From: Agarilytica rhodophyticola
GTDB taxonomy: Bacteria > Pseudomonadota > Gammaproteobacteria > Pseudomonadales > Cellvibrionaceae
Assembly (NCBI RefSeq): GCF_002157225.2
Contig: NZ_CP020038.1
Coordinates: 5,300,501-5,364,500 of the forward strand
Direction: 5' to 3'
DNA: 64,000 bases
The notes under the pieces are model-generated. The model did not search any database and was not told the origin of the DNA. It was given only the letters and a program-made list of their open reading frames with translations. Both the position numbers and the translations under genes were made by a program. Below, one piece after another: positions 18,468 to 28,474 of the stretch; the first letter of the stretch is position 1, and each line of letters starts with the position of its first letter.

Positions 18468-19030
18468 TATCCCCCCCTATTTTAATACGCGTAGCTAGGC
18501 GTAAGCAGGTACACTCTTTTAATTTGCCCAAACGCGAATTAAAAAACTCTTATTCTTAGATTAATGTACCAGAAACTCTCTACATTTATTTATCATGCTA
18601 AGGTATTTTTTAAGCTACCTTGTGTAAATAGACACACTAATAAACCTGCATATTAGCAGTAGATGTTCCCTTGCCTAGTCGATGATCGCATAAAATATAT
18701 CAACAGCCTAGTTTTAGTTAAGATTAATTTCATCATAGCCATTGTTGACATAAACCCAATGGCTTCTAGTAATTGTATGTAATACCCTTATCGAAAACCT
18801 AACTTTAGCCCAGTAAGTGATAGAAAAATTAATGTCTTGTGATAATCAAAAATACAATAGTGAAATATGTCCACCTATTTGGATTTAATATGAAAATAGA
18901 CTGGTGGAAGTGCAGGAAATAAACTAATTGGCAGGCATTGTAGAGGCAATGCCTGAAGCTATGTTTAACGTGAGGTTTAATATATAGCTTCAGGCAGTTA
19001 CGATAAATTTTAGAGAAATACTATCAGGTT
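18468..19030. other. Intergenic region between fbaB and the pnt operon
   Basis: This 563-base, AT-rich gap separates two genes on the same strand. Its right end holds two overlapping hairpins just after the fbaB stop (listed separately). The remainder should contain the pnt promoter, for which I cannot single out hexamers. No ORF with a ribosome site was seen. Confidence 0.5.
18933..18995 (-). terminator. Two mutually exclusive hairpins after fbaB
   Basis: GCCTGAAGCTAT (18951-18962) pairs perfectly with ATAGCTTCAGGC (18984-18995), and AGGCATTG (18933-18940) pairs with CAATGCCT (18947-18954). The two stems share the bases GCCT at 18951-18954, so only one can form at a time. They begin 36 bases after the fbaB stop. 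A terminator or 3' stability element for fbaB is most likely; the overlap also resembles an attenuator. Confidence 0.55.
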
Positions 19031-20080
19031 TTATGCGATGGTAACTCGGTCGTCAAGATATACATCTTGAATAGAATGCAATATTTTTACACCATCTTTA
19101 AAGGGCCGCTGAAATGCTTTACGACCACAAATAAGCCCCATTCCGCCAGCTCTCTTATTAATTACAGCAGTACGAACAATTTGTTCAAAATCATTGTCGC
19201 CCGACGCGCCGCCAGAGTTAATTAAGCCTATTTTGCCCATATAGCAGTTTGCCACTTGATAACGAACTAAATCAATAGGATGGTCGGTGGTCAATTCATC
19301 GTATATTCTTTTATGGGTTTTACCGACAGGAATATGCTTAAATCCGCCATTATTTTCTGCCATTTTCTGCTTAATAATGTCAGCTTCAATAGTGACACCA
19401 AGATGATTTGCCTGACCAGACAGGTCAGCAGAGACATGAAAGTCAGTACCGTCTTTTTTAAAGTCTGGGTTACGCAAATAACACCACAGTATAGTAATCA
19501 TTCCTAAATCGTGAGCCTGCTGGAAAGCTTCAGAGATTTCTTGTAACTGTCTACGAGAGTCACTAGAGCCGAAATATATCGTTGCTCCAACACCCACCGC
19601 TCCCATATCAAGAGCTTGTTTAACACTAGCAAATATGCGCTGATCAGCATGCGCAGGATGTACCATTGCATCATTATGATTTAGCTTTAGAATAAAGGGA
19701 ATTTTATGTGCATATTTTCTTGATACAGTACCGAGCATACCGAGCGTCGACACCACTGCACTACAGCCACCTTCAATAGCAAGCTCGACAATATTTTGTG
19801 GGTCAAAATACATAGGGTTGGGCGCAAAAGTAGCGCCTGCCGAATGCTCGATGCCCTGATCTACTGGCAGTATCGAAATATAACCTGAGCCACCTAAACG
19901 GCCGGCATTTAACAATGCCTGGTAGTTACGCAACACTGCCGGACGTCTATCCGTCGCAGCAAATACATCATCGATATAACTAGGGCTGGGAACACTAATC
20001 GAATCTTTGGATATCCCTTGACAACGATGATCAAGTAAGTAACTTGCTTCATCTTTAAGTAAATCTAACACATCAGACAT
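19031..20080 (-). CDS. fbaB: Class I fructose-bisphosphate aldolase, DhnA/FbaB type
   Basis: The 349-aa enzyme matches the DhnA-type class I aldolases, which use a Schiff-base lysine and not zinc. Visible blocks are [19 protein letters not shown] near residue 65, [13 protein letters not shown] near residue 130, [13 protein letters not shown] near residue 163 and [20 protein letters not shown] near the C terminus. It makes or splits fructose 1,6-bisphosphate; beside fbp and pckA the gluconeogenic direction is likely. I start at the ATG with GGGAG 8 bases upstream; the frame begins five codons earlier at another ATG. It lies downstream of fbp on the same strand with a 464-base gap. Confidence 0.94.
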   Translation of the reverse strand: MSDVLDLLKDEASYLLDHRCQGISKDSISVPSPSYIDDVFAATDRRPAVLRNYQALLNAGRLGGSGYISILPVDQGIEHSAGATFAPNPMYFDPQNIVELAIEGGCSAVVSTLGMLGTVSRKYAHKIPFILKLNHNDAMVHPAHADQRIFASVKQALDMGAVGVGATIYFGSSDSRRQLQEISEAFQQAHDLGMITILWCYLRNPDFKKDGTDFHVSADLSGQANHLGVTIEADIIKQKMAENNGGFKHIPVGKTHKRIYDELTTDHPIDLVRYQVANCYMGKIGLINSGGASGDNDFEQIVRTAVINKRAGGMGLICGRKAFQRPFKDGVKILHSIQDVYLDDRVTIA

Positions 20081-20544
20081 AACAACATCTCCCATTTACG
20101 AACTATAGTTTATTAAACCCAGAAAAATTAACACGTTTCTTTCTCCACCAGCAAAACAGTATCCATCCCTATTCTACTCGCACAAATTAAAGTAAAGCGG
20201 CATCAAGAAAAACTTTGATTTTAATTTGTAATTTTTCGCGTAGGCTTTATCACAAGCTTATAAATTAAATCTCTAGCTAAAGCCAATATACTACATCCTA
20301 TAGCAGGCTTACGTTTTAATTGATAAAAATTTATAAAAACTAAATAGCATTTTTTACTATTCTAATATCGCCAAACAAAGTTTAGGAAAACTATCTTCCC
20401 TATCCTTAAATTACTGCCATCAACTTTTGGTCGATGTGGCAATTGTTTTGATCATAATATTGGTAATACAACAGCACATACATACTATTTAATTACCTTA
20501 TTTAACTCTCTATACGAGTTATACAAGCTATAAGAGAGCATTAC
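20081..20544. other. AT-rich intergenic region between fbp and fbaB
   Basis: A 464-base gap between two minus-strand genes. Near the fbp stop there is an imperfect inverted repeat, CTCTCTATA against TATAAGAGAG, around 20509-20535, a possible fbp transcript end. The rest should include the fbaB promoter. No coding candidate was seen. Confidence 0.45.
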
Positions 20545-21552
20545 CTAAATTTCAGAACGCATTAAATTTTCAGCTTCCGTGACCATTTCCTTAGACCCAA
20601 TAAAAAGTGGGCAACGCTGGTGTAGTTCATTCATTGTTAAATCTAAAATTCTAGTATTTCCATCGCTGGCACTTCCACCTGCTTGCTCAACGATAAAAGC
20701 AAGAGGGTTGCATTCGTACAATAAGCGTAATTTCCCATTTGGAACTCCGCGGTAAGAAGGGTAAATAAAAATACCTCCCTTTATCAAGTTACGATGAAAA
20801 TCTGCAACTAAAGAGCCAACATAGCGGGCACTGTAGGGCTTACCTGAAAGTGTATTACCACTTTTACATGCTTCGAGATAACACTTCGCGCCTTCTGAAA
20901 ATTTATCTGCATTACCTTCATTGATGGAATAAATACTACCTCTCTCTGGGATACGCATATTTTCATGGGACAGATAAAACTCACCAACAGAAGGATCAAA
21001 AGTGAAGCCATTTACCCCTTGTCCAGTAGTATAAACAAGCATTGTAGAAGAGCCATATATAACATACCCCGCAGCAACTTGCTCTCGTCCAAAGCGCAAG
21101 AAATCACTTATTTCTACGGGCTTTTCATTAGATGATTTACGCTTGTAGATAGAAAAGATAGTGCCGACAGGAATATTAACGTCAATATTAGACGATCCAT
21201 CTATAGGATCATAGGCAACAACATATTTGCTCAGTGATTGGTTATTATTGGAAAAGGAAACAAAGTCATCCTCTTCCTCAGAAGCAATTCCACACACATG
21301 GCCTCGCAGCGCAAGGGCTTGTTTGAACTTCTCGTTAGCATAAACATCCAGTTTTTGCTGGTCTTCACCTTGAATGTTCTGTACACCTGCACTACCAGTA
21401 ATATCTAATAATCCTGCTTTATTAATTTCACGGTGTACAATTTTTGAAGCTAGAGTTATAGCACCCAAAAGCTGGCTTAGTTCACCACTGCTAAATTGAA
21501 CTTCATCCTGTTTTTTAACAATGAATTCATTCAGCGTAAGTGGGTCGATCAT
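20545..21552 (-). CDS. fbp: Fructose-1,6-bisphosphatase class I
   Basis: The 335-aa enzyme hydrolyses fructose 1,6-bisphosphate to fructose 6-phosphate, the committed gluconeogenic step. It has the class I metal-site block [20 protein letters not shown] near residue 112 and [10 protein letters not shown] just before it. It also has [23 protein letters not shown] near residue 240, where substrate-binding residues lie, and the final [15 protein letters not shown]. The start is the ATG preceded by GGAGG at 5 bases; an ATG four codons earlier overlaps that ribosome site. It lies 169 bases downstream of pckA on the same strand, in a run of gluconeogenic genes. Confidence 0.97.
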   Translation of the reverse strand: MIDPLTLNEFIVKKQDEVQFSSGELSQLLGAITLASKIVHREINKAGLLDITGSAGVQNIQGEDQQKLDVYANEKFKQALALRGHVCGIASEEEDDFVSFSNNNQSLSKYVVAYDPIDGSSNIDVNIPVGTIFSIYKRKSSNEKPVEISDFLRFGREQVAAGYVIYGSSTMLVYTTGQGVNGFTFDPSVGEFYLSHENMRIPERGSIYSINEGNADKFSEGAKCYLEACKSGNTLSGKPYSARYVGSLVADFHRNLIKGGIFIYPSYRGVPNGKLRLLYECNPLAFIVEQAGGSASDGNTRILDLTMNELHQRCPLFIGSKEMVTEAENLMRSEI

Positions 21553-21721
21553 AGTTGCCTCCATGTCATTTTAATGTGACTTATATTATCTATTTACTAT
21601 TAAAGTTCTTTTTATAAGAAAAAAATAAAGTTACACGAAAAAAGTGAATATATTATTAAAACTAACTTTTACAACAACTCGCTTCCTGCAAATTGTTGTA
21701 AAAGAGTCACCAATATTTTTA

Positions 21722-23374
21722 TTATAGTTGTGGCCCAGCACTTACCAACTCTTGCCCGTGGGCGGAATCGGTGAATTTAACAAAATTATCAACAAACAAC
21801 TGTGCAAGCTTAGTCGCTCTAACTTGCCATTCATTAACATCTGAATAACTATTGCGAGGATCTAAAATTTCATTATCAACGCCCACAATATCGGTGGGTA
21901 TTGACAGATTAAAGTAAGGCAGAGTGGCTGTTTGCGAGTGATCGACACTGCCGTTCATAATAGCATCGATAATGGCCCGCGTCGCTTTTAAGCTAATTCT
22001 CTTACCTGTACCGTTCCAGCCGGTATTTACCAAATAGGCACTCGCACCTGCTGCATTCATACGCTTAACAAGTTCTTGCGCATACTTAGTTGGATGCAGA
22101 GACAAAAATGCCTGACCAAAACAAGACGAGAAAGTTGGTGTCGGCTCGGTAACACCCAACTCTGTTCCTGCAACTTTAGCTGTAAATCCAGACAAGTAAT
22201 GGTACTGCGCTTGTTCCGGAGTAAGTATTGAAACAGGAGGTAAAACACCAAAAGCATCTGCTGTTAAAAAGATAACTTTTTTAGCATGCCCCGCTTTACT
22301 CACAGGCTTAACAATATTATCAATATGGTAAATAGGATAAGAAACCCGTGTATTTTCCGTTTTTGAATTATCGCAGAAATTAATTTTACCTGTCTCATCG
22401 ACCGCAACATTCTCTAACAAGGCATCACGCTTAATAGCACGATAAATATCTGGCTCTTTTTCTGCGTCCAGATCTATAGTTTTAGCGTAGCATCCACCTT
22501 CAAGATTAAAAATACCATCATCATCCCAACCATGCTCATCATCGCCGATCAAAGCACGTTTGGGATCGGCAGAAAGAGTTGTTTTACCCGTACCAGATAA
22601 ACCGAAAAAGAGTGCAACATCGCCATCTTCACCAACATTCGCTGAACTATGCATACTGGCAATACCTTGCAGTGGCAAAAAGTAGTTCATCATAGAGAAC
22701 ATACCTTTTTTCATTTCGCCGCCATACCATGTGCCACCAATTAACTGCATTTTTTCGCTTAAGTTAAAAGCGACAAATGTTTCCGAGTTTAAGCCTTGCG
22801 CCTGCCAATTTGGATTACTTGTTTTAGAACCATTTAGTACAACAAAATCTGGTTCGAAATCTTGTAGTTCCTCCTCGCTTGGACGAATAAACATATTTTT
22901 AACAAAGTGCGCTTGCCACGCCACTTCAACAATAAACCTTACTCGCAGGCAAGTGTTTCTGTTAGCACCACAAAATCCGTCAATAATGTATAAGGTCTTA
23001 CCCGACAATTCATCTAAAACGACTTTCTTTAAATCACTCCAAACCTCTTGGTTTATAGGTTTGTTATCATTTTTCACCTTGTCGGATGTCCACCATACCG
23101 TGTCGCGAGTGACATCATCGAGAACAATGTATTTATCTTTAGGTGAGCGGCCGGTATATTTTCCCGTATCGACATTTACCGCTTGAGTTTCAGTAACTTG
23201 ACCTTTCTCATAGCCTGACAAACTGGCATCCGTCTCAGCACGGTATAAGTCATCGTAACTAGGGTTGTAAATAATTTCTTTCACATTGCTAATTCCCATA
23301 GCTTCAACATAGGTAGCAATACGATCGGGTAATGAATTTGTAAAGTTGGGGCTAGACTCTATAGTTGACATCAT
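21722..23374 (-). CDS. pckA: Phosphoenolpyruvate carboxykinase (ATP)
   Basis: The 550-aa enzyme converts oxaloacetate and ATP to phosphoenolpyruvate, CO2 and ADP. It contains the PckA-specific P-loop [16 protein letters not shown] near residue 252, then [20 protein letters not shown] near residue 273 with metal-binding Asp, and the Arg and Lys residues of RSPKDKYIV near residue 75. Length fits the ATP-dependent family (about 530-550). Two adjacent ATGs are possible starts. With malate synthase upstream (68 bases away) and fbp downstream on the same strand, it links the glyoxylate shunt to hexose synthesis. Confidence 0.98.
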   Translation of the reverse strand: MMSTIESSPNFTNSLPDRIATYVEAMGISNVKEIIYNPSYDDLYRAETDASLSGYEKGQVTETQAVNVDTGKYTGRSPKDKYIVLDDVTRDTVWWTSDKVKNDNKPINQEVWSDLKKVVLDELSGKTLYIIDGFCGANRNTCLRVRFIVEVAWQAHFVKNMFIRPSEEELQDFEPDFVVLNGSKTSNPNWQAQGLNSETFVAFNLSEKMQLIGGTWYGGEMKKGMFSMMNYFLPLQGIASMHSSANVGEDGDVALFFGLSGTGKTTLSADPKRALIGDDEHGWDDDGIFNLEGGCYAKTIDLDAEKEPDIYRAIKRDALLENVAVDETGKINFCDNSKTENTRVSYPIYHIDNIVKPVSKAGHAKKVIFLTADAFGVLPPVSILTPEQAQYHYLSGFTAKVAGTELGVTEPTPTFSSCFGQAFLSLHPTKYAQELVKRMNAAGASAYLVNTGWNGTGKRISLKATRAIIDAIMNGSVDHSQTATLPYFNLSIPTDIVGVDNEILDPRNSYSDVNEWQVRATKLAQLFVDNFVKFTDSAHGQELVSAGPQL

Positions 23375-23442
23375 TGTTTTCTACTCTTTATCCTCACCTG
23401 GGTATGGGCTCTAGTCTATATAGTTTTATTATCCAATCATCT

Positions 23443-25728
23443 TTAACATTTAGATTGAAGATGTTGTTTTTTCTGTTTGCGATATTCATGTAATAGGGGC
23501 TCGGTATATCCATTTGGCTGGGCAGCCCCCATAAAAATTAAATCTGATGCTGCACGAAAAGCGATACTCCCCGATAAATCAGATGCCATAGGTTCATATA
23601 CTGGATCATTTTTATTTTGCTCATCGACAACCTTTGCCATTCTCTCTAGAGCTGCTTCTACGTCTTCCTTAGTACAGATACCATGTAACAGCCAATTAGC
23701 GAGATGCTGACTCGAAATTCTCAATGTAGCGCGATCTTCCATTAAACCCACGTTATGAATATCGGGTACTTTTGAACAACCAATTCCCTGGTCGATCCAA
23801 CGTACAACATAACCGAGAATCCCCTGACAATTATTCTCTATTTCGGCACGAATTGTATCGGAAGTTAATTGTGTTTTATCAACCAATAGTGGAATATTGA
23901 GCAATTCCTCAAAACATAATTCGGTGCTTTCATTAATTTTGCTGACTATAAGTTTTTGTTGATCAAAGACAGCAACGTCATGATAATGTAACGCATGTAA
24001 TGTAGCCGCTGTTGGCGATGGCACCCATGCAGTATTGGCGCCAGCTTGAGGATGCGCCACCTTGGCTTGCATCATATCTGCCATCCTATCTGGCATCGGC
24101 CACATCCCTTTGCCAATTTGTGCTTTACCTGATAGCCCACACATCAAGCCAGTGGCAACATTCCAGTTTTCATAAGCTTGGATCCAAGGCTGCGCTTTCA
24201 TTTGCATTTTCGGCACCATCGGCCCAAGCTGCATACTCGTGTGAATTTCATCGCCCGTACGATCTAAAAACCCTGTATTAATGAAGACAGCGCGATCCGG
24301 TGCTTGTTTTATACACGCTTTTAAATTCAAAGTAGTGCGACGCTCTTCATCCATAATGCCTATTTTTATAGTAGCATTATTTAAGCCCAAGATTTGTTCG
24401 ATACGCTCAAATAAATCGGCTGTAAAAGCAACTTCGTCTGGTCCATGCATTTTGGGTTTTACAATATAAATACTTTTTTTCCTTGAGTTACGATAACGCC
24501 CATTTTCCTTTAAATCATGAATTGAAATCAAACTAGTAATAACACCGTCGAGAATTCCTTCAGGTATTTCTCTACCCTCACTATCTAAAATAGTCGGGTT
24601 TGTCATAAGGTGTCCCACATTACGAATAAATAGCAATGAGCGACCGGGCAATATTAATTCATTGCCATCTATGCTTGTATAACGACGATCATCATTAAGT
24701 GAACGCTCAATTACACGGTGAGTTTTACCTGCCTGCGTCACCTCAACTTTTTCAAAGCGTGTGCTTAAAGTACCTTTAACCAAACCTAACCAATTACGAT
24801 AGATTTCCAACTTGTCTTCGGCATCAACAGCTGCAACAGAATCTTCACAATCGACAATAGTCGTTAATGCCGCTTCCATTAGAATATCTTTTACACCAGC
24901 AGCATCGCTACTGCCAATTTCAGAGCTTCCATCAATTTGAATTTCGCAACGCAAACCATTATTTGTCAATAATATAGCACTGGGTTGGTCACTAGAACCG
25001 CGATAAGCTATACACTTTTCAGACTCTGATAAAACAGTATCCAGATTATTTTTTAAAGTCGCTACCAAGCGATTTTGGTCGACATAATATTTAACTACAT
25101 CGTGGTGTGAACCCTGTTGCAATGGCGCAATTTTGTCGAGAAAATTTCGACCGGCTTTCATTACCTCGGCACCACGAATCTTATTGTATTGGGCGCCTCT
25201 GGCCAGTTCGCCATTTTCATCGATGACATCTGTGCCATAGTAAGCGTCATATAAGCTTCCCCAACGAGCATTCGCAGCATTTAGGGCAAAACGCGCATTT
25301 TTTAAGGGAACTACAAGTTGCGGGCCAGCTTGATTGGCAATTTCATCATCGACATTTTGCGTAGTGATTTTAAAATCGCTTACTTCAGGTACGATATAAC
25401 CAATCTCTTGCAGAAATTCGCGATAAGCTTTCTTATCGAAAAGTTGACCACGCTGAGCAATGTGCCAGTCATCAATAAGCGTTTGAAGTTTTTCTCTTTG
25501 CGCTAATAACGCTTTATTTCTAGGCGTAAATTCGTCGATGATAGCGCTAAAGTCGGACCAAAAACTTTCCTGTTTTACACCCGTGCCTGGCAACACATCT
25601 ACATCGATAAATTCCTTTAATCGAGCATCGACCCAAATGCCTTCCACACGAACATAATCATCATAGCTTCGCTCTTTAGAAGACTGAGTCGTTAAATCTG
25701 CATTGATGTTATTCTGGGAGTGAGTCAC
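23443..25728 (-). CDS. glcB: Malate synthase G
   Basis: The roughly 761-aa protein is a malate synthase of the large G type. It condenses glyoxylate with acetyl-CoA to give malate, completing the glyoxylate shunt. Family blocks include ALTTIVDCEDSVAAVDAEDK near residue 290, LMTNPTILDSEGREIPEG near residue 375, IYIVKPKMHGPDEVAFT near residue 423 and GKGMWPMPDRMADMM near residue 565; the catalytic Arg, Glu and Asp lie in these regions. Two GTG codons compete; I use the inner one, 8 bases after AAAGGTGG, and the outer one adds four residues. The LysR gene lies upstream on the same strand, 174-186 bases away. Confidence 0.96.
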   Translation of the reverse strand: MTHSQNNINADLTTQSSKERSYDDYVRVEGIWVDARLKEFIDVDVLPGTGVKQESFWSDFSAIIDEFTPRNKALLAQREKLQTLIDDWHIAQRGQLFDKKAYREFLQEIGYIVPEVSDFKITTQNVDDEIANQAGPQLVVPLKNARFALNAANARWGSLYDAYYGTDVIDENGELARGAQYNKIRGAEVMKAGRNFLDKIAPLQQGSHHDVVKYYVDQNRLVATLKNNLDTVLSESEKCIAYRGSSDQPSAILLTNNGLRCEIQIDGSSEIGSSDAAGVKDILMEAALTTIVDCEDSVAAVDAEDKLEIYRNWLGLVKGTLSTRFEKVEVTQAGKTHRVIERSLNDDRRYTSIDGNELILPGRSLLFIRNVGHLMTNPTILDSEGREIPEGILDGVITSLISIHDLKENGRYRNSRKKSIYIVKPKMHGPDEVAFTADLFERIEQILGLNNATIKIGIMDEERRTTLNLKACIKQAPDRAVFINTGFLDRTGDEIHTSMQLGPMVPKMQMKAQPWIQAYENWNVATGLMCGLSGKAQIGKGMWPMPDRMADMMQAKVAHPQAGANTAWVPSPTAATLHALHYHDVAVFDQQKLIVSKINESTELCFEELLNIPLLVDKTQLTSDTIRAEIENNCQGILGYVVRWIDQGIGCSKVPDIHNVGLMEDRATLRISSQHLANWLLHGICTKEDVEAALERMAKVVDEQNKNDPVYEPMASDLSGSIAFRAASDLIFMGAAQPNGYTEPLLHEYRKQKKQHLQSKC

Positions 25729-25914
25729 AACGAGTACCACCTTTCATAATTAAGAATGGCGCTATTCTATGTGGAGAAGGAAGATTACTCTAATTTATGT
25801 TGGTTATACACTACATCACTACTGTGAATATTACTCATGGATATAACGTAATTAGGATCAAGCACACTTATTTGCTAACAATGTGAATCTATAATTTGCA
25901 AAAAAACGGTATTT

Positions 25915-26850
25915 TTAATAATTATGTGCAACGTTGGCCATAGCTCGACGTAGCCAGCGATGTGCTGGATTATTGTGTAATAGTGCACTCCAAGCCATAT
26001 TAAGCTCCATTTCGGGAATCTTAAACGGTGGCGGAAGAAAAACCAAATTGGGATTATCGGCTCTTAGGCGGGCAGCTCGGCTGGGAATAGTCAGCACTAA
26101 ATCTTTGTTTTCTACCAGTAGCATCGCAGCCTGGTAATGACGAGTAAACACCTTAATTTTCCGCTTTAAACCCAGTTCGTCAAGCGCCGCATCGACCCAA
26201 CCTAAACGCTGTACATCTTCGGGGTTAACGCCTACCCCTACTCCCATGCCTGTTTTACTTACCCATAGATGTTGCGAATCCAAATAGCTTTGTAAATTAA
26301 AGTTATCGACAATAGGATTGCCCTTCCACATCATGCAGGTAAATGTATCGTGCCATAAAAGTGTTTGGTGGAAAGAGTTAGGTAACTCTTCAAAACGGTT
26401 GATAACAAAATCCACGTGGCCTTGTTCAACATCATGATAACTAACATCACTTGGGGTCATGATATCGATCACAATATTGGGCGCTTTTTCGCGAACAAAA
26501 TCTAATAGTTTCGGAATAAGTGTCGATTCCGCATAATCACTAACGGCAATCCGAAAGAATCTATCACTATGGAGAGGATCAAAGTCCTGCACCGGTTGAA
26601 CGACACGCTCTACATGTAAAATCAATTCACGTATTTGCGGTTCTAGTTGCTTAGCTCGGTCTGTAGCTTTCATTCCGTCGCTTGTTCTCACCAGAATCGG
26701 GTCGTTAAACTGAACACGCAGTCGTTTTAAAGCATTAGACATTGCCGGCTGAGTAATGCCTAAAAAATCAGCGGCGTTAGTGACACTCTTTTCCTTCAAT
26801 AGCACATTCAGTGCCACCAGTAAGTTCAGATCTATGCCGTGGAGATTCAT
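25915..26850 (-). CDS. LysR-family transcriptional regulator
   Basis: The 311-aa regulator has the LysR winged helix-turn-helix at the N terminus (DLNLLVALNVLLKEKSVTNA, then LGITQPAMSNALKRLR) and an effector-binding domain after residue 90. It lies between glcB (downstream, same strand) and aceA (divergent, 119 bases from its start), so it most likely controls one or both glyoxylate-shunt genes. A 15-base palindrome in the shared intergenic region is a candidate operator. The effector is unknown; by analogy it may be a short-chain organic acid or a glyoxylate-pathway metabolite. Confidence 0.93.
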   Translation of the reverse strand: MNLHGIDLNLLVALNVLLKEKSVTNAADFLGITQPAMSNALKRLRVQFNDPILVRTSDGMKATDRAKQLEPQIRELILHVERVVQPVQDFDPLHSDRFFRIAVSDYAESTLIPKLLDFVREKAPNIVIDIMTPSDVSYHDVEQGHVDFVINRFEELPNSFHQTLLWHDTFTCMMWKGNPIVDNFNLQSYLDSQHLWVSKTGMGVGVGVNPEDVQRLGWVDAALDELGLKRKIKVFTRHYQAAMLLVENKDLVLTIPSRAARLRADNPNLVFLPPPFKIPEMELNMAWSALLHNNPAHRWLRRAMANVAHNY

Positions 26851-26875
26851 AAGATAAATACCGAAAATAAAATCT

Positions 26876-26890
26876 ATAAATTGGATTTAT
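26876..26890. promoter_or_regulatory. Candidate LysR-type operator
   Basis: ATAAAT-TGG-ATTTAT is a perfect 6-bp inverted repeat with a 3-base spacer, placed between the divergent lysR and aceA genes. Its size and its A/T dyad fit the T-N11-A type boxes of LysR regulators. Position is 25 bases before the lysR ATG and about 80 before aceA, so it could serve autoregulation and aceA control. Inferred, not shown. Confidence 0.55.
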
Positions 26891-26969
26891 TATGCGCGCA
26901 TTTTTAAGCTAGTCAACAAATTCCACAGGGTTTTACCAGAATAAGTGAATCAATACAGAGGACATGACT

Positions 26970-28301
26970 ATGCCTACCGGTGATTACAATCGGCAAGACG
27001 AAATTGACAATATAACAAAGAGCTGGAATGAAGACCCACGTTGGGCTGGAGTTGAGCGAACCTATTCGGCAGAAGACGTTGTTCGTCTGCGTGGCTCCAT
27101 GAAAGAGGAGCATACTATTGCTCAACGAGGTGCAGAAAAATTATGGAAACTTATCGAAGAGGGAGCACACCCAGAATTCCGCCCCGAAAAAGACTTCGTT
27201 AACGCCATGGGAGCACTTACAGGTGGGCAGGCAGTCCAGCAGGTTAAAGCAGGATTACAAGCGATTTACCTATCTGGTTGGCAAGTTGCTGCTGATGCCA
27301 ATACCTCAGAAACAATGTATCCCGATCAATCGCTTTATGCGGTTGATTCTGTACCGACAGTTGTGCGTCGAATTAACAACGCCTTCAGCCGAGCCGATCA
27401 AATTCAATGGCGCGAGGGCAAAACGCAAGATAGCGAAGGTTACATCGACTACTTCACGCCAATAGTGGCTGATGCAGAAGCCGGTTTCGGCGGAGTACTT
27501 AACGGCTATGAACTTATGCGCAATATGATTAGCGCTGGTGCCGCCGGTGTGCATTTTGAAGACCAATTAGCTTCTGCTAAAAAATGTGGTCACATGGGTG
27601 GCAAGGTCTTGGTACCAACACAAGAGGCTGTTGATAAGTTAATCGCCGCACGCTTAGCAGCGGATGTCGCAGGGGTACCAACCATCTTACTTGCCCGTAC
27701 GGATGCCAATGCTGCCGATTTGTTAACCTCCAACAATGATCCTCGCGACAAGAAATTTATTACAGGTGAACGCACCAGCGAAGGATTTTATCGTGTTAAA
27801 GCAGGCATAGAACAAGCTATTGATCGCGGTATTTCCTATGCTCCTTATGCCGATTTACTTTGGTGTGAAACTGCGACCCCTAATCTCGATGAAGCTAAAC
27901 AATTTGCAGAAGCCGTTAAGAAGGAATACCCAGATCAAATTTTGGCATACAACTGTTCGCCCTCGTTTAACTGGAAGAAAAATTTAGATGATGCCACTAT
28001 CGCTAAATTCCAAACGGAGTTATCCGCTATGGGTTATAAATTCCAGTTTATTACATTGGCTGGAATTCATAATATGTGGAATAGTATGTTTAACCTTGCA
28101 CATGCTTACGCTCGACGTGATATGAGTGCTTACGTAGAGCTACAAGAAAAAGAATTTATGGATGCCCGTAAAGGGTACACTTTTGTTGCTCATCAGCAAG
28201 AGGTAGGAACTGGCTATTTCGATGACATTACCAATGTTATTCAAGGGGGCAACTCATCCGTAACTGCTTTAACAGGCTCAACAGAAGCGGCACAATTCTA
28301 A
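26970..28301 (+). CDS. aceA: Isocitrate lyase
   Basis: The 443-aa enzyme splits isocitrate into glyoxylate and succinate, the first step of the glyoxylate shunt. It has the catalytic signature [14 protein letters not shown] near residue 190 with the active-site Cys. Also present are [16 protein letters not shown] near residue 153 for metal and substrate binding, and [15 protein letters not shown] near residue 325. I place the start at the ATG 7 bases after AGAGGA; an ATG two codons earlier leaves too little spacing. It is divergent from the LysR gene and followed by a clear terminator; aceK lies beyond on the opposite strand. Confidence 0.98.
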   Translation: MPTGDYNRQDEIDNITKSWNEDPRWAGVERTYSAEDVVRLRGSMKEEHTIAQRGAEKLWKLIEEGAHPEFRPEKDFVNAMGALTGGQAVQQVKAGLQAIYLSGWQVAADANTSETMYPDQSLYAVDSVPTVVRRINNAFSRADQIQWREGKTQDSEGYIDYFTPIVADAEAGFGGVLNGYELMRNMISAGAAGVHFEDQLASAKKCGHMGGKVLVPTQEAVDKLIAARLAADVAGVPTILLARTDANAADLLTSNNDPRDKKFITGERTSEGFYRVKAGIEQAIDRGISYAPYADLLWCETATPNLDEAKQFAEAVKKEYPDQILAYNCSPSFNWKKNLDDATIAKFQTELSAMGYKFQFITLAGIHNMWNSMFNLAHAYARRDMSAYVELQEKEFMDARKGYTFVAHQQEVGTGYFDDITNVIQGGNSSVTALTGSTEAAQF

Positions 28302-28351
28302 GAGCTTTTTCCTCCTTACATTTTATTACTAGTCATGAATGTAAGATTAAT

Positions 28352-28388
28352 CGGCGACAGCTCATTTACCCGGCTGTCGCCGTTTTTT
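28352..28388 (+). terminator. Rho-independent terminator of aceA
   Basis: CGGCGACAGC pairs with GCTGTCGCCG over 10 bp around an 11-base loop and is followed at once by TTTTTT, 50 bases after the aceA stop. This is a textbook intrinsic terminator. Its reverse could also end aceK transcripts, but the T-run is only on the plus strand. Confidence 0.92.
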
Positions 28389-28474
28389 AATGCATTAAAT
28401 ACGTGAATTATTGCTGCTAGAGCCTGTAGTATTTATATCTACGCTATTAGCAATTCCTTTGCAGTTATATAATT

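Noticed and set aside
22731-23186. 151-codon frame opposite pckA
   Set aside because: Antisense shadow of a highly conserved enzyme gene.
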